64,000 nt of DNA from Blastobasis lacticolella (Eukaryota; Arthropoda; Insecta; Lepidoptera; Blastobasidae), in the NCBI GenBank assembly GCA_905147135.1, contig LR990058.1:16157349-16221348 (forward strand), in the 5' to 3' direction. Position 1 is the first letter of the stretch, and each line of letters starts with the position of its first letter. Both the position numbers and the translations under genes were made by a program. Shown in pieces: positions 56,405 to 64,000 of the stretch. The notes beneath the pieces are model-generated. The model was not told the origin of the DNA. It saw only the letters and a list, made by a program, of their open reading frames with translations, and made no database searches.

Positions 56405-56998
56405 ATCAGGTTTGATTTCGTTTTGAAATACACGCCGCCAGTTAGTACTCATCCGAGCCCACTTTAGCCAATATTCTGCAGTTGCCATCTCGCCGATTGA
56501 ATAATAAAAGCCTGTTACTGGCCCGTGCACTTCGCTCACGCAGTGCTCGTAGTGCTTCCGAGATTCTTCCAACAGAATGGCACGTTTCAGGTAGAACTGC
56601 AGCCACCAACCGACGTGTCCCGCGCATTAGTGATGCCAGTGATTATCTTGACAACGGTAGTCGGAATGCTCTTGACCTGGTTCGACGTTGTGCCGACAGG
56701 AGCAAGAAGAGAAGTCACCGTATGAACAGTCATCCATATGTATGAGCCTCACGAAATTGAAGAGCTTCGAGATGTAGGTAAATTGGGCTATACCGGGAGG
56801 TATGATACCTCCGAACAGTGGTGCAAAGCCAATTATGAGGCCCACTCGCAGACATTTTTCTCCCATTGTTTCGGAATGGAAAAGGTACTCGATACTCAGC
56901 CGTTTTCCACTGTAGAATGTGGCTTCGAAAGTCTTCACGTTTAACTCTTCACGCGTCAACAATTGTGTGTAACAGCTTGTTTCTGCCGGTGCGGACAT
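56405..56998 (-). pseudogene. unidentified virus-like gene with overlapping frames, right copy
   Basis: From ATG at 56998 (SAPAETSCYTQLLTREELNV) the frame is open to 56627 (123 codons; IEYLFHSETMGEKCL, IIPPGIAQFTYISKL). Unlike the left copy it keeps the ~26 bp after GAAGAGTTA. A different frame carries the downstream protein-like part seen at 47373-47687. Two frames are open over the same DNA; which one is real cannot be decided by eye. Confidence 0.4.
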
Positions 56999-57638
56999 TG
57001 TTTTATGTAAATATTTATTTAGCTCAATAAAGACAGCAAAGACGTAGGCACGTCCGTAACACCCAGTAACCGAAAGTGATTTGTCCTAAGGCAGTCAATA
57101 ATAATATTTTGATAACGATCTCGTAGTCGTCACAGATTACCTATCTTTTGAGTTTATTCTACATGGTTTGTTCTATATTTAAACGAAAGCGCGCCACGTC
57201 GTGTAACGTATTATCGGGAAATCTATGTCCATGTGAAGTTACGATGTATGGTCTGCTCCTCACCTAAAAGTCGGAGGTACACGTACTCAGTAAGCGAATG
57301 CACATTCAGGCCTTGCTCAGGACATATGATAAGCATTGTTTGTGATAGCGGAGCTTTGTATCCCATGTGCACATAACTCTTATCGTCACGCCTTGCAACT
57401 TCACTGTAAGTGATAGTGGTGTGACGTGCTATGCGGCCCCTAGTAGCACGTTACCTAGCCGTTACCTCTAGTGCCATCCAAGCTTGACTTGATTGTATCT
57501 AACACAGAGTTGTCATGAGCGAAACTAAATTTGAACTTGGAGCAACGTAAAAAGGAACGGTCTCAATACCTTACCTGCACAAAACTCCATCATCCTACAC
57601 TAATAGGAATAAAACAAATAAACACTAACAAATTAACA

Positions 57639-58316
57639 CTATTGAGATGCAGCTGCACCAGAGCCGGAACCACTAATGCTGCGAGGCGAGTCAAGCAACA
57701 ATTGTGTGTCCGTACGTTCACCCGTGGAATAATATTCCAAGATGGCTGGATCGTCTCGATGCACTTTTGCAATGATCGCACGGAACATCTTATTAGATTC
57801 TTTAAGAAGAATCGCCGGCACCTAATAATTAGTCAACCACGCAGAGACGTGCGCGGTGCAGAAATGATGCCAGTGGAGTTCATTCGTGCACTTGCTTCCA
57901 GGAGATACCACTTTATGTGGATTTTGGCCACAGGAGCAGGTGTCGCCGGCGGCCACCTTGCACTTCTGAAAACGAAGCTTTTTCTCGACGAACTTCAGTA
58001 TCGTAGGCATCCTCACAAAATCTCTTTCACCTGGCGGCGGCTTCCAAAATAGGGGCATGAGCCAGTCCCAATTTATCAGCAGGCGATCTTCTTCCGGCCT
58101 CGTTGCATCAAAGCTGTAGCGGACGGGGCATGCTTTCCCATTAAGAAATGTCAAGTCCAGGTTTCGCATCGACCGAACAAACTGTCGATATGCAGTGTCA
58201 AAACGCATAAATTCGTCAACGCTGAAAGGGGCCCCACGGGGTATAGCAAGCCCGCAGATCGTGAAGGTGTCCACCGGGAAAGTAAGTTCTCTGTCTTGAT
58301 CTTCTTGGGACGTCAT
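57639..58316 (-). pseudogene. NS3-like virus gene, right copy
   Basis: Same gene as 45690-46367, opposite strand, better preserved: 164 codons open from the ATG at 58316 through the Cys/His-rich region (TCSCGQ, CTNELHWHHFC) to a TAG after WLTNY at 57822-57824, then the same frame continues to 57639 (PAILLKESNKMFRAI). The position that is a stop in the left copy is Tyr here. The family call is as uncertain as for the left copy. Confidence 0.5.
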
Positions 58317-58592
58317 GTTGAGTTCTGGATGTCACGGACCTTCTCCGTCTACGTGATGTTCCTTCGTGAACATTCACCGTTCAGTGTGTAGCCATCGACT
58401 ATGCGCAAGTCAATTTATACTAAGCCATATGCACTATAAATAAAACGATATCTGGTTAACAACGCAAACGGAATTCCCGCAACGTAACCCGCGCGTTATC
58501 CGTCGGCGCGGTAATGTAAAATGTGTTGTTCGTAAAATGAACAATTGAATAATAAAATATTCTCGTACCACGTCAGTCAAACTTGAATTGTT

Positions 58593-58670
58593 ATGGAAAT
58601 AGATGATTTACTACGGCAAGGCGTCAAGTCAGCACCGGGCAACTGTCACTGGCATTGTCTGCGCATATAT
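58593..58670 (+). pseudogene. unidentified small ORF, right copy, cut by retroposon
   Basis: Starts MEIDDLLRQGVKSAPGNC as in the left copy (45413). After CGCATATAT the sequence is foreign, so the later codons of this frame (to 58805) come from the insertion. Confidence 0.4.
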
Positions 58671-59362
58671 TACGCAGACAGACGTGGTTACACACGACCG
58701 CTGCGTAGGGAGCCGACCGCGCGAGTGGGCCGCGCAGCACTTTATTTCTTGACCTTGACTCCCGTACCCCGTACCCCGTGCTGCCTAGATAGCCGAGCGG
58801 ACTGAGCGGCGAACACGCGACTTTTTTCTAATATTCACATTTTTAAACTCGTGATATCTTTCGAATGGAATGTCTGAATTGAATAATTAAAAACTTTATA
58901 TAAAGGTATTGAAGCAGTCGTGAAGATGAAGCAATTGATTTTGATAAGGATTAATACCAAGGTACAAATAAAGAGCGTTTTTAGCGACGGCATTTCAATT
59001 AAATTTTGAAAATAAAAGAACACTTATTGTGACTTAACTATAATAGTTAGACATATACTGCCGCGACACTTTTTGTAGACAATAATGTGTTCTGCAAAGA
59101 CGTAGTACATTATTTTGTTCCATCATCAATAGTTTTCGCAGCACACGCGATGTAAGGAATTTTTTGGGTATTTTTTTACACCTTGGGTTACATTATTGGA
59201 GTTTTATTAATGAACCGTAAATTTTTAGAAAATATAATATAGCCTATGTCACCCGGGGATAGTGTAGCTTCCCAACGGTGAAAGAATTTTTGAAATCGGT
59301 CTAGTTTCGAAGCCTATTCAATACAAACAAACAAACAAACAAAAAATCAAACATTTGTATAG
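58668..59362 (+). mobile_element. retroposon insertion in right arm
   Basis: About 690 bp absent from the left arm. The start is GC-rich (TACGCAGACAGACGTGG, GCCTAGATAGCCGAGCGGAC, tRNA-like) and the end is a dispersed lepidopteran 3' part (TATAGCCTATGTCACCCGGG, GTAGCTTCCCAACGGTGAAA, AATCGGTCTAGTTTCGAAGC) with a CAAA repeat tail at 59329-59343. The empty site is TATATATAGACATACGG in the left arm. Confidence 0.75.
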
Positions 59363-59798
59363 ATATACGGCACTGCTGCGGTGCACGGTTGCCCGGTGTA
59401 GAGTTGGGACCTTGCCATTTACAACTCATCCTGCGCTTCCATACCGGGGCCCCGGGAGTTTACGCTACCAATCTGGTCCATCGTTAACAACGTTTAATTG
59501 CTGTACCGGACGCATTGTCTTACAATTAGCTTGGCAGTCCATAATAGGAATCCTGGAGACTCATCGTGAATACCAGTTTAAAAGTTTGTTCCTTTAGTAT
59601 ACAGGTAAAACATACCTATTAAACACATACGGCATTGTGTGCGTGACAAGAGCGTGTCTTAACAACGACAACGATGCAGATCGGATGCAGTTCTAGTAGA
59701 GTAAAATGACTAGTATGCGATCCTTGACCGAATGTACTGATAACACATAAAATATAAACAAAATTGATCGGGTTTTACCCAACAAAATAGCCGTCTGG

Positions 59799-60125
59799 TT
59801 GCCGGGCGAGTTTGTGACAAGCAAGCGACGTAGGAAATTAAACTTGTGTAAAGAACAATGCTACGACCACGTCACCCCATGTCCCGGTTGCTGGCTGCGC
59901 TTATGGGTGAATACCCATAAGCGCAGCCAGCAACCGCAGCAACAGCCAGGAGTGAATACTCCTGTTGAAAAATTAACTTCAATTTTAGCATTAGTGGGTC
60001 TTGTGAGTGCCCGCTATGAATGCTGCGCTGCAGTCCATCGTCATGCTTACATTGTGCAAAAGTGGCAAGCGGTGCATGGCCTACGCGATGCAGGTGAACG
60101 CTGCATGTCCACGATAAGCAGATAA
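59799..60125 (+). CDS. unidentified virus-like ORF, right copy
   Basis: 108 codons (VTSKRRRKLNLCKEQCYDHV, CPGCWLRLWVN, LTSILALVGLVSARYECCAA). The basic stretch near residue 10 and the Cys pairs suggest nucleic-acid or metal binding. The open frame here depends on a local palindromic insertion at 59885-59936 that replaces the stop seen in the left copy. The first codon shown by the frame is not ATG. Function unknown. Confidence 0.35.
   Translation: MPGEFVTSKRRRKLNLCKEQCYDHVTPCPGCWLRLWVNTHKRSQQPQQQPGVNTPVEKLTSILALVGLVSARYECCAAVHRHAYIVQKWQAVHGLRDAGERCMSTISR
59885..59936. repeat. 23-bp perfect hairpin with 6-nt loop
   Basis: CGGTTGCTGGCTGCGCTTAT-GGG and its exact inverse surround TGAATA. The left palindrome arm has only the first arm of this hairpin (near 44800-44815). 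Confidence 0.92.
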
Positions 60126-60423
60126 TTCTACAAGAAGCATGTTTGTTCTAGGCGTTCTAAGTGTCGTTCTGTGAGAACGTGAGCTGTAGGTTTCTGATAA
60201 TTCGGCCCCAGCTTGCAGCTTGCTGCAGCCTTAGCAATTCATGTTACCTTGTTACTTCGACCCATATTCATAGCACCTTCAAGGTGGCACATACACAACA
60301 GGCAGAAATTTTTGAAAATGCATTTGACCCCTATGCACTGTAATATCTTCATCACTGAATACGACAATATCACCATTGTCTTGCCTAGATGCTTAATTGT
60401 GAAGTTATAGACCATACGCTTTC

Positions 60424-60729
60424 GTGTCATTGACTGTAGACTTGGACTTAGACATAGACATGGTTTATTTTGACAACACAAAAATCCGTAAGCGTTTATA
60501 TATTAAGGTAATTTTAGAACACTTCAATGCTAAACTAAAACAATGTGGGTACAAACACAAATACAATAAGTCATGGACCACTGCGATACCAAAAAGACAT
60601 AACAGACATAACAAGTCCCAAACTCGCACACACAACTTCGCGAACGAGTGTACACCGTTCCATAACACTGTAAAAAAGAACGAGATGCGAAATATCTTTA
60701 TAATAACTCACATTACCGGCTGGCGGTAA
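60424..60729 (+). pseudogene. unidentified virus-like gene, right copy
   Basis: Same start as 44300 (TVDLDLDIDMVYFDNTKIRK) and similar over ~55 codons. After KSWTTAIPK (about 60595) it leaves the palindrome. A His/Arg-rich continuation (KRHNRHNKSQTRTHN) follows to 60729. Product unknown. Confidence 0.35.
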
Positions 60730-60943
60730 CCCTAAAAGTGAGTCAAAGTGGGTCATTAGCAAAAATATACTAGGTACGTGTTGTGATAACGGCCGGAGAG
60801 AAAAAAAAGGAGTAAAGTAACGCGATACACCCAAGATTGTATCAGAGAATTTATTTATTATCTGTGCACACACACCAGTGGGCAAGGCATTAGGCCGGAA
60901 CACAGGGTAGAGTATTTCGCCCCTTTGCTTTTAGGGGTCTGTT
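60606..60943. other. no gene seen
   Basis: Sequence just outside the palindrome; unassigned. Confidence 0.4.
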
Positions 60944-61338
60944 TAGGCTTGCCAACTTTTTTTGCAAGAAATAAAGTATATTCAGGTCTGTGAAGAATAT
61001 TAAACAGTATTTTAGAAAAATGGACAGTATTTTATTTATTTATTGTTTTAAATACATATTTTTTAGAACTTCTCGCACAACTGACTAATTTACAATCTTT
61101 TTTAAAAACTTCATACGCCTCACCACAATTATAATTGAAATTAAAATAAATGAGGAGCTCATTTTATATTACATTAGTAGATGCTATATTTCTATCCTCC
61201 CGCCACTTAGCATAAATTACTGAAAAAACTGATGCTGAAAACAGTATTTTGTACAGTTTACTTTTGTTTAACAGTAAAAAGTATAATTTAGTGAAAAACA
61301 ATATAATACTGTTTAAAACAGTATAGTTGGCAATCCTA
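60944..61338. mobile_element. hAT-type MITE
   Basis: Terminal inverted repeats TAGGCTTGCCAAC and GTTGGCAATCCTA, with a perfect 8-bp duplication GGTCTGTT at 60936-60943 and 61339-61346. The 395-bp interior is AT-rich with several ACAGTATTTT motifs. No transposase. Confidence 0.85.
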
Positions 61339-61346
61339 GGTCTGTT

Positions 61347-62083
61347 GGAGGTTGGAATTTTTTCTTCAATCCACGTTCGCAAACAGTTTTTGTAATCACA
61401 CAGAAAAAAAATACTATGTTTGTTACGTTAGTAAATTTGTTTCTCTATGACAGGAACTACTCAGTAGGATCTAGGGGTAACATGATGCTTTAAAGGGCGT
61501 CATAACTATCACTGACATTTAAAAAAAATGCTTAAAAGAAATAATGCCGGCTTAATAACCGCCGCTATAACTTTGTTAGTGTAAGTCTTGTTGGTTGTCC
61601 TAAACAAAAAAAAAAAAAAAACAAAAAAAAAATTCATAAAACAGTAAAAATAAGGTTTATAACATACAATACGACTAAGTTAGATATCATTACATCTGAA
61701 GTCGGTACCACACAGCAACCCTCCCTCTTGCTCCAAAGGTTTTACCCCCTCCCCTGACGAACATTAGGTACTGTGGCGACTTACTTGTATTGTATGTTAA
61801 AAAGCAAAATCCCAACAGAAATATTGTTACGGAACCCTTAACCTAACTCACACTTATACTGGCCGGCATTCGGAGAAAGATGAGACTGCCTAGTGAAGTT
61901 GTTAGCGAATAAATTCACTGACCTTTTTGGCCTGATTCGGTACAATCCTTCCTTTGCTATTTAGGTCATTATTGGAACTGTTATAAATAGTAAGTAGGTC
62001 ACAGAGTCAGTTTTATCTGGTAACATTAACATAAAACAAAATGGAAGATTAATTACGTGTTACTAGCCGCTCCCCGCGGTTTT
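61347..62083. other. no gene seen; A-rich tract at 61600-61631
   Basis: The A tract (interrupted by two C) may be the tail of an old plus-strand retroposon. The rest is unassigned. Confidence 0.35.
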
Positions 62084-62252
62084 CACCCGCGCGCAGATCG
62101 GATATCCGAGAATCAAACAATCAACTGAGAATCAAAAATATTTGATTCTCGGGAATAATGAAGTTTCCTGTCAGTCAAACAATTTTCAAAATCAGTTTAG
62201 TAGTTTCGTAGATTACCTCTTTTCCTCTTCGTAATATTACTATGGTAGGTAT
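62084..62252 (-). mobile_element. short non-autonomous Helitron
   Basis: TTACTAGCCGCTCCCCGCGG..TTTTCACCCGCGCG carries the 3' end on the minus strand (CTAG next to T, with a GC-rich hairpin). CTCTTCGTAATATTACTATG near 62225-62245 matches the 5' region of lepidopteran Helitrons, though the terminal TC is degenerate. TTTAGTAGTTTCGTAGATTA lies inside. Confidence 0.65.
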
Positions 62253-62271
62253 AGATTATAATAAACATAAA

Positions 62272-62612
62272 TAATAATAAGTCCCGGTTGTGCTCTCGTG
62301 CATGATAGCCCGGGATCCGCCTTGACCATTATCCAGGATTTGGCAGATCAGGTAATTACAGTGGAGCGATTGTCATATGACCTGCATGACCCTCCTACCA
62401 GGGGAATTTGACCATATTGGATAATGGCTACACATTCAGTCGTCTGAGTATGCAGTTTTCATCACGATGTTTTCCCTCACCGTAGAAGCATCGGTTAGTA
62501 TTAAATGAATGTACGTAACTCAGAGTCATTATTACATGGCCGCAGCGGGTTTGAACCCGGTACCTCTAGCTTGCGACTCGGATACCTTACTCGGCCACCG
62601 ACGAGGACGCTC
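62272..62612 (-). mobile_element. full-length tRNA-derived SINE
   Basis: ATAATAATAAGTCCCGGTTG at the 3' end, GCCCGGGATCCGCC, body, and tRNA-like head with GGGTTTGAACCCGGTACC and CGGCCACCGACG. The AAT tail matches the copy at 5427. Confidence 0.75.
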
Positions 62613-63404
62613 CCATTACTACAATATAGATTGTGTGAGTGCAAATTTGTGGTCTGCGGGAAGTAAGTTGCGCGAATAGGCAGGGAAAAAATGAAACAAA
62701 AAAAATTTCCTAGCTTCACAAAATTTTAAGGTGGTATTTCAAATATCTTCCTAATTCAATAACCGTTGTTAAGTACTTAACTGACTATTTTTTTAATTAT
62801 TGGCCCTGCAGTCTTTAGCATAATCGGAAGCCACACTTCAAAAGAAGAAAAGTCTTCAGCCAGCAACAAAAAAGAAAGAAAAAGAAAATGGCTTCTGCCG
62901 TCCCTCTTTTGTTTTACCACTCTGGAATCCTTCGCATTATTAATATTTCATCAAACAAAGTATGAACGCACGGGGAAAATGTAACAAAGCCATACAAATG
63001 AAAAGTTAATTGCCACCAAGACAAAGGGGCAAGATTTATTCGTCCTTTACAAGACTTTTAATAAAGAGCATATTTTTTTATCTGGACTTAAATTGATACA
63101 TGATGTAAATTAAGTTTTTGAAGATTATTTTTTAATTCCCTCCTGCATAATGGCGGCCTTTATGGTCTCCAATTAGCTAATGCGTATGCCGAATCGCTAT
63201 TGTGTCAAATTATTTGAAATAAAATTCATTTTAAGCCCATTTTGTGAAGTTTCAAACTTTGTTTCGGTTGAAAAACTATGATTTATTTTCAATTTTACAG
63301 CCCTAAGTGTTATTCGTTCATTGAATTATTTAATTAATCATAAGTGCAAATTGAATTATAATTATAATTTACTAGTTTAGTATTACGATTACGCACGATG
63401 ATGA
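62613..63404. other. no gene seen
   Basis: AT-rich unassigned sequence. Confidence 0.4.
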
Positions 63405-63600
63405 TGATACATGCGTGCAGATAACGAAATGTGTAACCATGATCAAATTTGGCCAGGTTCGCATGTTGACAGGGTCACGGAGGTCAGATGGCAGTCGCTC
63501 CTTTGTAATTTCTGGTCTGCCAAAGTCTAGATCATGGTCAAGGAGTACCCCGGGCCCTCACGGGCGAGAGCACAACCAGGACATTAACGCCAAGATAGAG
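63405..63600 (+). mobile_element. tRNA-derived SINE, 5' truncated
   Basis: GTAACCATGATCAAATTTGG through GGTCACGGAGGTCAGATGGC to GGACATTAACGCCAAGATAG. Confidence 0.65.
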
Positions 63601-63769
63601 AGAGTATAGTATTATAATATTGCAATGCCTTATTGAATAGTCAAAAAAATTGTAGGTACCTATTTAAGGTACAAAAAAATTTATGATAACATAAGTAATT
63701 TATTGAAAATTGTATAAGATTTATCGACGTCGTAAAACAGAAGATTTGCCGTGTATTTGCCAATGGTGT

Positions 63770-63895
63770 TTAGCCGTGTGGTGTCCGTCAGAGTAGAATA
63801 GCACCAACCCCTTACACTCGTGGGTGTCGTACAGGGCGACCAATGCTTTCGAGGCAAAAGATCTAGTCTCCGTAGTCTGGGAAATGTACAGCAGC
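63770..63895 (+). mobile_element. retroposon fragment, 5' part
   Basis: GTGGTGTCCGTCAGAGTAGA to GTCTCCGTAGTCTGGGAAAT, then sequence departs from the family. 3' part missing. Confidence 0.6.
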
Positions 63896-63919
63896 GTGCG
63901 TATAGCTAAAAAATGACAT

Positions 63920-64000
63920 GCGTTGCCTGCGGTTGTGTTCCCTGATCATTACAATCTACACGCCTTCAAGGCTAGAGTGAATAGGCTGTTCCTAGGCATG
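63920..64000 (+). mobile_element. LINE 3' end, runs off the window
   Basis: TGCGGTTGTGTTCCCTGATC and AAGGCTAGAGTGAATAGGCT match the last codons of the LINE fragments at 4955 and 16515. The copy continues past 64000. Confidence 0.6.

Larger units (their letters stand above)
51351..60605 (-). repeat. right arm of large palindrome
   Basis: Inverse of 44120-49654, interrupted by a MITE (51509-51759), an LTR retrotransposon (51930-56300) and a retroposon (58668-59362). Without these it is about 3.9 kb, close to the 4.0 kb of the left arm. Similarity by eye is high, with scattered substitutions and indels. Confidence 0.88.

Overview
The window is AT-rich eukaryotic DNA from an insect, most probably a moth or butterfly. 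This rests on the repeat content: Helitrons with the 3' end seen in Lepidoptera, tRNA-derived SINEs with a GGTTCGAATCC-type B box, retroposons ending in GATGAT repeats, and LINE 3' ends of lepidopteran style. I see no convincing single-copy host gene and no functional tRNA or rRNA. It reads as a gene-poor region built by repeated nested transposition. The species call is inference; the element structures are read from the sequence.

Layout. 0-3 kb: a Helitron with both termini and a broken, internally deleted helicase. 3-19 kb: a mosaic of SINE copies, LINE 3' ends, MITEs and a minisatellite-bearing Helitron. 19.3-23.9 kb: a nearly complete non-LTR retrotransposon (ORF1 plus frameshifted ORF2) inserted inside a MITE. 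24.95-29.24 kb: a DNA transposon-like element with terminal inverted repeats of about 775 bp around a spliced, damaged gene; its product has FEN1/XPG-like nuclease motifs and a C-terminal CXC cysteine cluster. 29-35.8 kb: SINE and LINE debris and an element with GC-rich terminal repeats. 35.81-42.27 kb: an intact-looking Ty3/gypsy element on the minus strand with a 1460-codon Gag-Pol frame, two 478-bp LTRs that look identical, a 4-bp target duplication and a noncoding array of TCACACAG motifs. 43.2-43.6 kb: a complete solo copy of the MITE seen at 19 kb.

44.1-60.6 kb is the most unusual part: a large imperfect palindrome. Two arms of about 4 kb (ignoring later insertions) flank a unique 1.7-kb spacer. 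Each arm holds the same set of small ambisense genes, including one that resembles the NS3 gene of insect densoviruses and bidnaviruses (family call uncertain). Arm plus spacer is about 5.7 kb, near a densovirus genome length. I infer an integrated, decayed viral genome present as an inverted dimer that lost one copy of its middle. Four later insertions (a hAT element, a TA-target MITE, a short-LTR gypsy element and a retroposon) each hit only one arm, so the other arm keeps the empty site and fixes the boundaries.

Nothing here forms a host pathway. The links are parasitic: the LINE machinery probably served the SINEs, autonomous Helitrons and Tc1/mariner or hAT transposases elsewhere would mobilise the short elements, and only the gypsy element looks capable of acting by itself.
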